NCBI GenBank assembly: GCA_048497495.1
Contig: JAFHCF010000159.1
Span: 1-64,000 of the forward strand
Direction of reading: 5' to 3'
From: JAFHCF01 sp048497495
GTDB lineage: Bacteria; Pseudomonadota; Alphaproteobacteria; Rhizobiales; Ancalomicrobiaceae
Length of the DNA: 64,000 bases
Part shown: positions 7,558 through 17,919 of the stretch, in pieces
Layout of the letters: the number at the start of each line of letters is the position of its first letter
How positions within the stretch are numbered: position 1 is the stretch's first letter
The notes under the pieces: generated by a model
The model's database searches: none
What the model was told of the DNA's origin: nothing
What the model saw: only the letters and a program-made list of their open reading frames with translations
Program-made: the position numbers and the translations under genes

Positions 7558-9252
7558 GTGAACGGTGCTCTGGAGTTCCTTCAGAAACTCGGTCCGGCTC
7601 GCCTCGCCGCCATGGGCGTCGTGGCGGCGATGATGCTCGGCTTCTTCGGCTTCATCGCCCTGAAGGTGTCGCAGCCGGTTCTCGCTCCCCTCTATTCCGA
7701 CCTCTCGGTTCAGGACTCCGCCGCGATCGTCAAGGATCTGGAGGCCCAGGCGATCCAATACGAGCTGCGCCAGGACGGCGGCCAGATCATGGTGCCCAAG
7801 GACAACGTCCTGCGCCTGCGCATGAAACTCGCCGAGAAGGGCGTTCCCTCCGGGGGCTCCGTCGGTTGGGAGATCTTCGACAAGTCCGATGGCCTCGGCA
7901 CCACCTCCTACGTCCAGAACATCAACCACCTGCGCGCCCTCGAGGGCGAATTGATGCGCACCATCCGCACCATCGACCGCGTCCAGGCCGCCCGCGTCCA
8001 CCTCGTCATCCCCGAACGCCAGATCTTCCAGAAGGACAAGCGCGAGCCCACCGCCTCGATCGCCCTCAAGCTGCGCGGCCAACTCGACCCCGCCCAGATC
8101 CGCGCCGTCCAGCACCTCGTCGCCTCCGCCGTCGAAGGCATGAAACCGTCGCGTGTCTCCGTCGTCGACGAGAGCGGCCGCCTCCTCGCCTCCGGCCAGG
8201 GCGAGGATCCCGAAGGCCTGGTGTCGGCCACCCTGCAGGAGCGCACCACCACCTTCGAGCAGCGGCTCGAGACCCAGATCGAATCGATCGTCGCCTCGGT
8301 GGTCGGCCAGGGCCGCGCCCGCGTCCGCGTCTCCGCCGCCCTCGACTACAATCGCGTCACCCAGACCTCCGACACCTTCGATCCCAACGGCCAGGTCGTC
8401 CGCTCCACCCAGACCAAGGAGGAGAACTCCTCCAACGTCTCCGGCGACAAGACGGTGACCGTCGCCAATCAGGTCCCGGCCGGTGGCCAGGATCAGGCCA
8501 AGGACGCCAACAAGGAGGCCTCCAACACCTCCGAGGAGACGGTCAACTACGAGATCTCGCGCACCAGCCGCACCGAGGTTCTGGAAGCCGGCCGCATCAA
8601 GCGCCTCTCCGTCGCCCTGCTGGTCGACGGCATCTACGCCACCAGCGTCGGTGGCGAGGTCTCCTACCAGCCCCGCCCCAAGGAGGAACTCGACCGCATC
8701 GCCGCCCTGGTGCGTTCCGCCGTCGGCTTCGACGAGAAGCGCGGCGATCAGGTCGAGGTGGTCAACCTGCGCTTCGCCGACGCGCCCGCCTCCCTGCCGC
8801 TCGAGATCCAGAAGGCCGGTGTCGCCGCCCTCTTCGACTTCACCCGCGCCGACATGATGCGCCTGATCGAACTCGGCGCGCTGGTGGTGATGACGCTGCT
8901 CGTCCTGCTCTTCGCCGTCCGTCCGCTGGTCAACCGCATGATGGCGCCGGAACTGGCGATCGCCGGCGCCGGCGGCCTGCTCGCCCCCGGCGGCTCGACC
9001 CTCGAGGGTCTGCTCGCCGGCGTCGGCGGCGGCGGCGGCCAGGGCGAGGGTGTCGCCGCGGCGGCGGGAGGCGACCACGCCAAGCCCAACGACGAACCCC
9101 CGGGCGTCCACCCGACCCACATGCGGCTCGAGGAGGCCAAGGCGGCGGGCGCCGTCCAGGCCGGATCGATCCTGAAGATCGGCGAAATGATCCAGCAGAG
9201 CCCCAACGAGGCGGCGCAGATCATTCGCGGTTGGCTCAACGACGCGGCTTGA
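7558..9252 (+). CDS. fliF: Flagellar MS-ring protein FliF
   Basis: A 564-aa inner-membrane protein forming the MS ring that houses the export gate and carries the C-ring. It has a membrane segment near residues 18-38 (AAMGVVAAMMLGFFGFIAL), the secretin-like YscJ/FliF domain (APLYSDLSVQDSAAIVKDL, VNINHLRALEGEL-type segment), a long periplasmic part, a second membrane segment near residues 442-465 and a cytoplasmic tail that binds FliG. The start is the GTG at 7558, with GAGGAA upstream and the family N-terminus (NGALEFLQKLGPARLAAM); ATGs further upstream add unrelated Pro-rich residues. First gene of fliF-fliG-fliH-fliN-flbD, behind a CtrA box. Confidence 0.95.
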   Translation: MNGALEFLQKLGPARLAAMGVVAAMMLGFFGFIALKVSQPVLAPLYSDLSVQDSAAIVKDLEAQAIQYELRQDGGQIMVPKDNVLRLRMKLAEKGVPSGGSVGWEIFDKSDGLGTTSYVQNINHLRALEGELMRTIRTIDRVQAARVHLVIPERQIFQKDKREPTASIALKLRGQLDPAQIRAVQHLVASAVEGMKPSRVSVVDESGRLLASGQGEDPEGLVSATLQERTTTFEQRLETQIESIVASVVGQGRARVRVSAALDYNRVTQTSDTFDPNGQVVRSTQTKEENSSNVSGDKTVTVANQVPAGGQDQAKDANKEASNTSEETVNYEISRTSRTEVLEAGRIKRLSVALLVDGIYATSVGGEVSYQPRPKEELDRIAALVRSAVGFDEKRGDQVEVVNLRFADAPASLPLEIQKAGVAALFDFTRADMMRLIELGALVVMTLLVLLFAVRPLVNRMMAPELAIAGAGGLLAPGGSTLEGLLAGVGGGGGQGEGVAAAAGGDHAKPNDEPPGVHPTHMRLEEAKAAGAVQAGSILKIGEMIQQSPNEAAQIIRGWLNDAA

Positions 9253-9261
9253 GGACGAAAC

Positions 9262-10341
9262 ATGGCGCTTCCGGCACGCAATACCGCACCCGCACCCGCC
9301 AAGGCCGGCCCCGCCGGCCTGCAGATCAGTACCGGCGAGACCTATCGCGAGTTGGTCGGGGCCGAGCGCGCCGCGGTGCTCCTGCTGGCGCTCGGCGAGG
9401 AGCACGGCCGCGAGGTCTGGCAGCGGCTCGACGAACTCGAGGTCCGCCAGATCTCGCTCGCCATGGCCAAGCTCGGCCCGGTCAGCCCGGAGATGCTCGA
9501 GCATCTCTTCGTCGATTTCGTCACCAAGCTCTCGTCGAAGGGCTCGCTCACCGGCAACTTCGACAGTACCGAGCGCATCCTGATGTCGTTCCTGTCGCCC
9601 GAGCGGGTCAACGTCATCATGGAGGAGATCCGCGGCCCCGCCGGCCGCAACATGTGGGAGAAACTGTCGAACGTTCAGGAAAACGTGCTGGCCAACTACC
9701 TCAAGAACGAATACCCCCAGACCGTCGCCCTGGTGCTCTCCAAGATCCGCTCCGACCACGCCGCCCGCGTGCTGGCCATCCTGCCGGAGGAATTCGCCCT
9801 CGAGGTGATCAACCGCATGCTGCGGATGGAGGCGGTGCAGAAGGACGTGCTCGACAAGGTCGAGCAGACGCTGCGCATCGAGTTCATGTCGAACCTGTCG
9901 CACACCTCGCGCCGCGACGCCCACGAGTTGATGGCCGACATCTTCAACTCCTTCGACCGGCAGACCGAGGCGCGCTTCATCACCGCCCTCGAGGAGGACA
10001 ACCGCGAGAGCGCCGAGAAGATCAAGTCGTTGATGTTCACCTTCGAGGATCTCGGCAAGCTCGACTCCGGCGGCATGCAGACGCTGCTCAGGAACATCGA
10101 GAAGGACAAGCTCGCCATCGCCCTCAAGGGCGCTTCGGAGAGCTTGCGCGACTTCTTCTTCGCCAACATGTCGACACGTGCCGGCGCCATGCTCAAGGAA
10201 GACATGGAAACGCTCGGACCGGTTCGCCTGCGCGACGTCGACGAAGCGCAGGGCATTCTGGTCAACGTCACCAAGGATCTCGCCGCCAAGGGTGAGATCA
10301 TGGTCTCCAAGTCGAAGGGAGAAGACGAACTCGTCTACTGA
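9262..10341 (+). CDS. fliG: Flagellar motor switch protein FliG
   Basis: A 359-aa C-ring protein that binds FliF through its N-terminus and the stator through its C-terminus, generating torque. The N-domain (ERAAVLLLALGEEHGREVWQ), the middle domain with the EHPQ motif here as EYPQT (residues about 152-156) and the C-domain (FTFEDLGKLD ... SLRDFFFANMSTRAGAML) are all present in order. It follows fliF after 9 bases. The Tyr in place of the motif His is a modest change often tolerated. Confidence 0.95.
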   Translation: MALPARNTAPAPAKAGPAGLQISTGETYRELVGAERAAVLLLALGEEHGREVWQRLDELEVRQISLAMAKLGPVSPEMLEHLFVDFVTKLSSKGSLTGNFDSTERILMSFLSPERVNVIMEEIRGPAGRNMWEKLSNVQENVLANYLKNEYPQTVALVLSKIRSDHAARVLAILPEEFALEVINRMLRMEAVQKDVLDKVEQTLRIEFMSNLSHTSRRDAHELMADIFNSFDRQTEARFITALEEDNRESAEKIKSLMFTFEDLGKLDSGGMQTLLRNIEKDKLAIALKGASESLRDFFFANMSTRAGAMLKEDMETLGPVRLRDVDEAQGILVNVTKDLAAKGEIMVSKSKGEDELVY

Positions 10342-10359
10342 CGCGGTTCGTGAAACACC

Positions 10360-11088
10360 ATGGCAGCACCCGCCCGTTTCCTCTTCGATCTCGACTTCTC
10401 CCGGCCGGAGCCGCCTCCGGCGCCGGTCGAGCAGGCGCGTCCGCGCATCGATCTCGACCAGCACCTCGCCGAGATGGTGGCGCTCGAGGAACGGGTTCGC
10501 GCCGAGGCCTTCGAGGAAGGTCGCCAGGAAGGTTTCGTCGCCGGGCGCACCGACGCGGAGGCGCGCGCCGCCGAGCGTCTGGCCGACGAGGCCGCGGCGC
10601 TGGCCGACGCCGCCCGCGCCCTGCTCGGCGCCCTCGACGCCGATCGTCTCGCCATCGAACGCGCCGCCGTCGAGCTGGCGCTCGCCGCCGCCCGCCGCCT
10701 CGCCGGCACCCTGGTCGAGCGCGAACCGCTGGCCGAGATCCGCGCCCTCCTCGCCGATTGCCTCGGGCCGCTGCGCAAGGCCCCCCATCTCGTCGTCCGC
10801 CTCGCCGCGACCGACGCCGACGCGCTGAAGCCGCACGTCGACCGCATCGCCCGGGAGACCGGCTTCGAGGGCCGCATCGTCATCCTCGGCGAGGACGAGG
10901 TTCGCCGCGGCGATTGCCGCATCGAATGGGCCGACGGCGGCATCCTGCGCGACACCAGCCACCTCGATGGCGAGATCGACGCCGCCATCGAGCGATGGTT
11001 CCAGGCGCGCGCCGCCGAGGACCGCCGCGCGCGACACGACGACGACACCCTCGACGACGAAGCCCTCTCCCGGAGATCCACGCCATGA
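10360..11088 (+). CDS. fliH: Flagellar export regulator FliH
   Basis: A 242-aa soluble protein with an N-terminal flexible part, an Ala/Glu-rich coiled coil (about residues 40-105, ERVRAEAFEEGRQEGFVAGR) and a C-terminal V-ATPase-E-like part (CRIEWADGGILRDTSHLDGEI). FliH dimers bind FliI and couple the ATPase to the C-ring. Sequence conservation in FliH is low; identification rests on this layout, the EGR.EGF repeats and position between fliG and fliN. Its stop overlaps the fliN start as ATGA. Confidence 0.85.
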   Translation: MAAPARFLFDLDFSRPEPPPAPVEQARPRIDLDQHLAEMVALEERVRAEAFEEGRQEGFVAGRTDAEARAAERLADEAAALADAARALLGALDADRLAIERAAVELALAAARRLAGTLVEREPLAEIRALLADCLGPLRKAPHLVVRLAATDADALKPHVDRIARETGFEGRIVILGEDEVRRGDCRIEWADGGILRDTSHLDGEIDAAIERWFQARAAEDRRARHDDDTLDDEALSRRSTP

Positions 11089-11435
11089 CCGCACCCGCCG
11101 ACGACCCGGCCCGCGCCGGTCTCGCCCTCGACGACATGAGCGCCGCCGCCAACGGCCGGCGTCTCGACGACGACGTCGCCGTCGCCCACGCCGCCGCCGA
11201 GCTCGAGGCGGTGTTCGACGTGCCGGTGAAGGTCTCCGCCGTGCTCGGCCAGGCCCGCATGCAGGTCTCCGATCTGCTCAAGCTCGGCCAGGGAACGGTG
11301 CTCGAGCTCGACCGCAAGGTCGGCGAGGCGATCGACATCTACGTCAACAACCGTCTGGTGGCGCGCGGCGAGGTCGTGCTGGTCGAGGATCGACTGGGGG
11401 TGACCATGACCGAGATCATCAAGTCGGACAAATGA
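11085..11435 (+). CDS. fliN: Flagellar motor switch protein FliN
   Basis: A 116-aa SpoA-domain protein of the lower C-ring. The core VFDVPVKVSAVLGQARMQVS and the block LLKLGQGTVLELDRKVGEAI through DRLGVTMTEII fit FliN closely. It acts with FliG and FliM in switching and in docking the export ATPase. The start codon lies inside the end of fliH (ATGA overlap), so translation is coupled; flbD begins 10 bases after its stop. Confidence 0.94.
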   Translation: MTAPADDPARAGLALDDMSAAANGRRLDDDVAVAHAAAELEAVFDVPVKVSAVLGQARMQVSDLLKLGQGTVLELDRKVGEAIDIYVNNRLVARGEVVLVEDRLGVTMTEIIKSDK

Positions 11436-11445
11436 GGAGGAAAGC

Positions 11446-12841
<1,396 letters not shown>

Positions 12842-12843
<2 letters not shown>

Positions 12844-12866
12844 GGGGGCGGCAGCACCGCCCCCTC
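12842..12866 (+). terminator. Hairpin at the end of flbD
   Basis: A perfect 10-bp stem (GAGGGGGCGG / CCGCCCCCTC) with a five-base loop begins inside the flbD stop codon. No strong T run follows, so termination is likely but not certain. Confidence 0.6.
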
Positions 12867-13050
12867 TCCTCCTCGTCATTGTCGGGCTCGACCCACGGCT
12901 GTTCGTTTCGTTCGCTTGGGAATGCCGGTGGCGCTCTGATCGGACAGCGGTCCGGCGTTTCTCTCGGCCACCGGAACACGGCACGGCGCCCTCCCTTCTC
13001 CCGCAATGGGAACCTCCGCGTAATTCGGTCAAAGCCCTCTTCGACCTCCG

Positions 13051-13172
13051 TGCGCGATGGTTCGAGGCCCCGCGACGCGGTGCACCTCACCATGAAGCTC
13101 TTGTTTTCTTTGCAACAATCTCGGGCGCTTCATGGTGAGGTGCTCGCGAAGCGAGCCTCGAACCATCGCGCA
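13051..13172. repeat. Pair of inverted intergenic palindromic units
   Basis: Unit A (13051-13097) runs from TGCGCGATGGTTCGAGGC to GCACCTCACCATGAAG; unit B (13127-13172) is its inverted copy, with the central few bases changed. The two could fold into a long hairpin with a loop of about 30 bases. The CCTCACCATGA/TCGAACCAT pattern resembles dispersed REP-like elements common in Rhizobiales genomes. Confidence 0.75.
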
Positions 13173-13314
13173 TCGACGTCACAGAGGAGATCCATCGCGG
13201 TACGCGGAGGTCTCGCAAGGGGGGATGGGGAAGCGCGCATCCGCGCGAGGGCGAACCATCGCGCCGGCGTCACCCTCCGCCCCCCCTCGACCGATCGTCG
13301 CGAACCCGCCGCGG

Positions 13315-13366
13315 TTAACCGTGCGTTAACCATGCACCGGGCAAATATTGCCGGTCGCCGTTAACC
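13315..13366 (+). promoter_or_regulatory. CtrA-dependent promoter before lysE
   Basis: A perfect CtrA box (TTAA-N7-TTAACC, 13315-13331) is followed after the same 13 bases as at fliF and flhA by GGGCAAATATTGCC (13339-13352). A further TTAACC half-site lies at 13361-13366. Confidence 0.75.
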
Positions 13367-13500
13367 TTCTCGGCGATGCGGAACGCGCGAGCCTCGCTCG
13401 TCCGCCCGTCCACCCGTCCGCCCGTCGAGGCCGACGAGGGGATCGGAAGTCGTCGATCCGTTGCGTCGTCTGTCGCGTCCGTGGCGTCGAGGAGTGTGTC

Positions 13501-14127
13501 GTGAACGAGAGCCTGCAGATCCTCGCCACCCTCGCGGCCACCCAGGTCGTGCTCAACATGTCGCCCGGGCCGAACATGCTGTTGGTGATCCAGGCCGCCA
13601 CCCACGACCGCCGCCTCGGCCTGGCGGTCGCCGCCGGCATCTGGCCGATCGGCATCCTCTGGGCCACGGCCGGCCTGACCGGGCTCGGCGCCGCCATCAC
13701 CGCCGTGCCCGAGATCGGCCTCGCCATGCGGATCGCCTGCGGGCTCTATCTCGGTTGGCTCGGCGTCCAGGCGGTGCGCCGCTCTTTCGCCCCTCCCGCC
13801 GGGGCCACCGGGGCCGGGCCTCGACCGATGACCTACGCCCAGGCCTTCCGCGCCGGGGTGATCACCAACATCACCAACCCCAAGTCGACCGCCTATTACC
13901 TGTCGGTCTTCGCCGCCACCGGCGCCTTCGGCATGACCCCCTTCGAGCAGGTCGCCGCCGTGGTGATGATGCCGACCATCTCCTTCGCCTGGAATGTCGT
14001 CCTCGCCCTGGTGGTGGCGAGCGCGCCGGTCGCCGGTATCCTCGGTCGCGGCCGCCCGTGGTTCGACCGCCTCGCCGGCGGCGTGATGATCCTGTTCGGC
14101 CTGAAACTCCTCGCCGCCCGCGACTGA
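13501..14127 (+). CDS. LysE/RhtB-family amino-acid exporter
   Basis: A 208-aa membrane protein with about six hydrophobic segments, starting ILATLAATQVVLNMSPGPNMLLV, the N-terminal signature of LysE/RhtB exporters (SPGPN), and ITNPKSTAYYLSVFA mid-protein. The family exports amino acids or derivatives by proton exchange across the inner membrane; the substrate is unknown here. The start is a GTG at 13501 with GAGGAG upstream. It lies between flbD and flhA, and its upstream region carries a flagellar-class CtrA promoter, which is unusual for an exporter. Confidence 0.85.
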   Translation: MNESLQILATLAATQVVLNMSPGPNMLLVIQAATHDRRLGLAVAAGIWPIGILWATAGLTGLGAAITAVPEIGLAMRIACGLYLGWLGVQAVRRSFAPPAGATGAGPRPMTYAQAFRAGVITNITNPKSTAYYLSVFAATGAFGMTPFEQVAAVVMMPTISFAWNVVLALVVASAPVAGILGRGRPWFDRLAGGVMILFGLKLLAARD

Positions 14128-14265
14128 GACCGAACGGGCGTCGGCCGGTCGGACCGTGACCCTCATGACATTCGATCGCGCGGAACTACGGACGAAAATT
14201 CCGTGGTCCGGCCGTACCATGAGCACGTCGCCTCACATGCGCGCCGACGCGCCGAGGAGGGCGCC

Positions 14266-14727
14266 ATGGACTTCATGTACACCTCGCTGCTGATCGAGTC
14301 GGTGCTCGCGGTGCTGGTCGTCGTCGCCCTGGTCCACGGCCTGCGCCTGCTGCGCCGAAGCATCGGCGGCGCCGGCGGCGGTTGGGCGGCGCTCGCCACC
14401 AGATATGCCGTCGCCGAGGCCCCGAGCACACCGATCGCCGCCCACGCCAGCGTGATGATCGGCCGGATTCTGTGGCGCAACTGCGTCGTGGTCGGGGTCG
14501 AACGCCGTGGCCTGCGCCTGGCGGTGAAGGTGCCCCTGCTCGGCGCCTTCGGCAAGCCGCCGCTGCTGATCCCCTGGGGCGACTTCGGCGCCCCCGAAGA
14601 GGCCCTGCTCCATTGGCAGCCGGCCGATCGCCATCCCGTCGGCCACCCGCCGATCACCACCCTCACCGTGCCGCGCGAACTGGAGCAGGCGATCGTCGCC
14701 TCCGGCCATCGCTTCGGCGTCGGCTGA
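14266..14727 (+). CDS. Hypothetical single-pass membrane protein
   Basis: A 153-aa protein of unknown family. One N-terminal hydrophobic segment (about residues 4-24, YTSLLIESVLAVLVVVALV) anchors a soluble domain with beta-rich character (RNCVVVGVERRGLRLAVKV, then PLLIPWGDFG). The ATG at 14266 follows a perfect GAGGAGG site. It lies on the same strand between lysE and flhA; the flhA promoter begins 40 bases after its stop, so it could be transcribed with lysE. No flagellar role can be shown. Confidence 0.7.
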   Translation: MDFMYTSLLIESVLAVLVVVALVHGLRLLRRSIGGAGGGWAALATRYAVAEAPSTPIAAHASVMIGRILWRNCVVVGVERRGLRLAVKVPLLGAFGKPPLLIPWGDFGAPEEALLHWQPADRHPVGHPPITTLTVPRELEQAIVASGHRFGVG

Positions 14728-14767
14728 GCCGCGTCGACGCGTATCGCCCCTCGCCGGCCCCCCGATC

Positions 14768-14806
14768 TTAACCACCCGTTAACCATGGTCTGGGCAAAAA
14801 TTGCCC
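14768..14806 (+). promoter_or_regulatory. CtrA-dependent promoter of flhA
   Basis: A perfect TTAA-N7-TTAACC box (14768-14784) is followed after 13 bases by GGGCAAAAATTGCCC (14792-14806), itself a perfect palindrome. It lies about 60 bases before the flhA start. Confidence 0.8.
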
Positions 14807-14863
14807 AGCCGTCGGGGTTCCTCCCGAGGGCGATTCTCGTTCAGCGTCGCAAGGCTCGCCCCG

Positions 14864-17002
14864 ATGACCGACACCGCCGCCGACGCCGCCGCCTCGCCCA
14901 AACCCTTCGTCATGCCGCTCGGCCTGCCGAGCCCGAGCCAGCTCCTCGCCAACGCCCGGCGCGGCGACGTCGGGCTCGCCATCGGCGTCATGGCGATCCT
15001 CGTCGTCCTGGTGGTGCCGCTGCCCTCCTGGATGCTCGACGCCTTCCTGGCCATCAGCTTCACCCTGTCGGTGCTGATCCTGATGACCTCGCTGTTCATC
15101 CAGACGCCGCTGGAATTTTCGTCCTTCCCGACGTTGCTGTTGATCGCGACGATGTTGCGATTGTCGCTCAACCTCGCCTCGACCCGCCTGATCCTCGGCC
15201 ACGGCCACGAGGGCACCGCCGCCGCCGGCCACGTCATCGAGGCCTTCGGCAATTTCGTGATGGGCGGCAACTTCGTCATCGGCATCATCGTCTTCGCCAT
15301 CCTGCTGATCGTGAACTTCATCGTCATCACCAAGGGTTCGGGCCGCATCGCCGAAGTCGCGGCGCGCTTCACCCTCGACGCCATGCCGGGCAAGCAGATG
15401 GCGATCGACGCCGACCTCTCCGCCGGCCTGATCGACGAGAAGGAGGCCAAGCGTCGGCGCAAGGATCTGGAAGGCGAGAGCTCGTTCTTCGGCGCCATGG
15501 ACGGCGCCTCGAAATTCGTGCGCGGCGACGCCATCGCCGGCCTGCTGATCACCTTCATCAACGTCATCGGCGGCATCATCATCGGCGTCGCCCAGCAGGG
15601 CATCACCTTCTCGGAAGCCGCCAACAGCTACACCACGCTGACCGTCGGCGACGGCCTCGTCACCCAGATCCCGGCGCTGATCGTCTCGACCGCCGCGGGC
15701 CTCCTGGTCTCCAAGGCCGGCGTCTCCGGCGCCGCCGACAAGGCGCTGCTCGGCCAGCTCTCCGGCTATCCCCGGGCGCTCGGCATGTCCTCGGCGGTGA
15801 TGTTCGCCATGGCGATGCTGCCCGGCATGCCGACCCTGCCCTTCCTGGCGCTGGCGATCGGCGCCGGCGCCCTGGCTCTCTCCGCCGGCCGCCGCGACAA
15901 GGCCGCCGCCGCCGCCGTCCTCGCCGAGAAGACCGGCGCCGAGAAGATCGCCGCCGAGCCCAAGGAAGAGCCGATCAGCGAAGCCCTGAAGATGGACGAT
16001 CTCAGGATCGAACTCGGCTACGCCCTGCTCACCCTGATCAACGCCCCCGACGGCTCCGATCGCCTGACCGACCAGATCAAGGCGCTACGCCGCCAGATCG
16101 CCGGGGACATGGGCTTCGTCATGCCGTCGTGCCGCCTGCTCGACAACGTCCAGCTCCAGCCCAACGAATATGTCGTCAAGATCAAGGAGGTCGAGGCCGG
16201 CCGCGGGCAGGTCTACCCCAACCAGTTCATGGTGATGGACCCCGAGGGCCGGCAGATCGACATGCCCGGCACGCATACCACCGAGCCGACCTTCGGCCTG
16301 CCGGCGACCTGGATCGATCCGGCGCTGAAGGAGGAGGCGGCGATTCGCGGCCTGACCGTGGTCGACCCCGCCACCGTGCTCTCCACCCACCTGACCGAGA
16401 TCCTCAAGGCCAACGTCGCCGACCTGCTCTCCTACGCCGACGTCTCCAAGCTGATCGCCGACCTGCCCAAGGAACAGCACAAGCTCTTCGAGGACATCGT
16501 CCCCTCGCAGATCAACCTCTCCGGCATCCAACGGGTGCTCCAGGCGCTGCTCGCCGAGCGCATCTCGATCCGCGACCTCGGCACCATCCTGGAAGGCATC
16601 GCCGAGGCGGTCGCCTTCACCCGCTCGGTGCAGTCGATCACCGAACACGTGCGCGGCCGCCTCGCCCGCCAGATCTCGGCCGCCAACCTGTCGCCGATGG
16701 GCTACCTGCCGATCCTCGCCCTGTCGCCGGCCTGGGAAGTCGCCTTCGCCGAGGCGCTGGTCGGCGACGGCGAGATGAAGAGCCTCGCCATGGCGCCCTC
16801 CAAGCTCGGCGAGTTCGTCAACGCGGTGCGCGACGGCTTCGAGGACGCCGCTCGTCTCGGCGAGATCCCGGTGCTTCTGACCAGTCCCGGCATCCGTCCC
16901 CACGTTCGCTCGATCGTCGAGCGCTTCCGCGCCCACTCCGTGGTGATGAGCCAGGCCGAGGTGCATCCGCGCATGAGGCTGAAGACCGTCGGGTCGATCT
17001 GA
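14864..17002 (+). CDS. flhA: Flagellar export gate protein FlhA
   Basis: A 712-aa inner-membrane export apparatus protein. About eight membrane segments fill residues 30-330, with the conserved FHIPEP-type segment (PLEFSSFPTLLLIATMLRLSLNLASTR) and the loop AMPGKQMAIDADLSAGLIDE. The C-terminal cytoplasmic half, which docks chaperone-substrate complexes, follows (GYALLTLINAPDGSDRLTDQI to the end). Start at the ATG at 14864, which has AAGG upstream and a family-like N-terminus. Its own CtrA promoter suggests a separate early flagellar unit. Confidence 0.95.
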   Translation: MTDTAADAAASPKPFVMPLGLPSPSQLLANARRGDVGLAIGVMAILVVLVVPLPSWMLDAFLAISFTLSVLILMTSLFIQTPLEFSSFPTLLLIATMLRLSLNLASTRLILGHGHEGTAAAGHVIEAFGNFVMGGNFVIGIIVFAILLIVNFIVITKGSGRIAEVAARFTLDAMPGKQMAIDADLSAGLIDEKEAKRRRKDLEGESSFFGAMDGASKFVRGDAIAGLLITFINVIGGIIIGVAQQGITFSEAANSYTTLTVGDGLVTQIPALIVSTAAGLLVSKAGVSGAADKALLGQLSGYPRALGMSSAVMFAMAMLPGMPTLPFLALAIGAGALALSAGRRDKAAAAAVLAEKTGAEKIAAEPKEEPISEALKMDDLRIELGYALLTLINAPDGSDRLTDQIKALRRQIAGDMGFVMPSCRLLDNVQLQPNEYVVKIKEVEAGRGQVYPNQFMVMDPEGRQIDMPGTHTTEPTFGLPATWIDPALKEEAAIRGLTVVDPATVLSTHLTEILKANVADLLSYADVSKLIADLPKEQHKLFEDIVPSQINLSGIQRVLQALLAERISIRDLGTILEGIAEAVAFTRSVQSITEHVRGRLARQISAANLSPMGYLPILALSPAWEVAFAEALVGDGEMKSLAMAPSKLGEFVNAVRDGFEDAARLGEIPVLLTSPGIRPHVRSIVERFRAHSVVMSQAEVHPRMRLKTVGSI

Positions 17003-17138
17003 CGTTTCGATACGTTTCCCGAGCCCCTGTGACCTCCCTGCACTGGACGGCCGGTCACGAACGAGCAACCATTCCGGCCGTATCTCTTGAAGAGGGTCGG
17101 TCGCCTCCGATCGCCCCCGTGTACGGAAGCGTCCGATC

Positions 17139-17906
17139 ATGCGTCATCTCCTCCTCGCCGCCCTTCTCGCGACGACCGCCGTCCTGCCGGCCGCCGCCCA
17201 GACCGCGCCGGCGAACGAGTACGACGCCATCCTGACGCTCGGCGCCGGCGCCCGCTTCCAGCCCGATTGGGACGGCTCCAAGAATTACACGCTGTCGCCC
17301 TTCCCGATCGTCGGGCTGAAGTTCATGCGCTCGCCCTTCACCGGCCAGCCGAGCTCGGACATCGGCTTCGGCATCCGCCCGGCGGTCCGCGTCCTGCAGA
17401 AGCGCGACTTCAAGGCCGGCGATCCGCTCTTCGGCCTCTCCAAGGTCGACATGGCGGTCGAGCTCGGCGTCGAGGTCGACTACACCGACACCTGGTTCCG
17501 CGTCTTCGCCGAGGCGCGCCAGGGCTTCGGCGGCCACTCGGGCCAGATCCTCGATCTCGGCGCCGACGCCATCTGGCGGCCGTTGCCGCAGCTGAGGCTC
17601 GCCGGCGGCCCGCGCCTGTCCTTCGCCTCGGCCGACTACATGGACACCTACCTCGGCATCTCCGCCGCCGACAGCCTCGCCACCGGCCTCGCCGTCTACA
17701 AGCCCGGCGGCGGCTTCCGCGGCGTCGGCCTCGGCGGCACCGCCACCTGGGACGTCGACCGCAACTGGTTCGTCCGCGCCGACGCCGGCTGGACCCACCT
17801 CTCCGACGCGGCGGCGAAATCGCCGATCATCAAGACCGACGGCTCGCGCGAGCAGTTCACCATCGGCCTCGGCGCCGCCTATCGCCTCGGCGTGAACTGG
17901 CGCTGA
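17139..17906 (+). CDS. MipA/OmpV-family outer-membrane protein
   Basis: A 255-aa protein with a clear signal peptide (MRHLLLAALLATTAVLPAAAQ) and a repeated alternation of hydrophobic and polar residues, as in a beta-barrel. Segments such as LGAGARFQPDWDGSKNYTLSPFPI, RGVGLGGTATWDVDRNWF and the terminal LGAAYRLGVNWR fit MipA/OmpV proteins, which scaffold murein enzymes or act as porin-like proteins. The role in this organism is unknown. It is followed after 13 bases by a GNAT gene. Confidence 0.85.
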   Translation: MRHLLLAALLATTAVLPAAAQTAPANEYDAILTLGAGARFQPDWDGSKNYTLSPFPIVGLKFMRSPFTGQPSSDIGFGIRPAVRVLQKRDFKAGDPLFGLSKVDMAVELGVEVDYTDTWFRVFAEARQGFGGHSGQILDLGADAIWRPLPQLRLAGGPRLSFASADYMDTYLGISAADSLATGLAVYKPGGGFRGVGLGGTATWDVDRNWFVRADAGWTHLSDAAAKSPIIKTDGSREQFTIGLGAAYRLGVNWR

Positions 17907-17919
17907 GCGGAAGCCCCGC

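Noticed and set aside
7360..11094. A 1244-codon open frame antisense to fliF-fliG-fliH
   Set aside because: Caused by high GC bias at third codon positions of the real genes; no start site and no recognisable protein pattern.
14791..14806. TGGGCAAAAATTGCCC before flhA as a sigma-54 promoter
   Set aside because: The GG-to-GC spacing is one base too short; the same element recurs with a CtrA box at fixed distance, so it is better read as part of a CtrA promoter.
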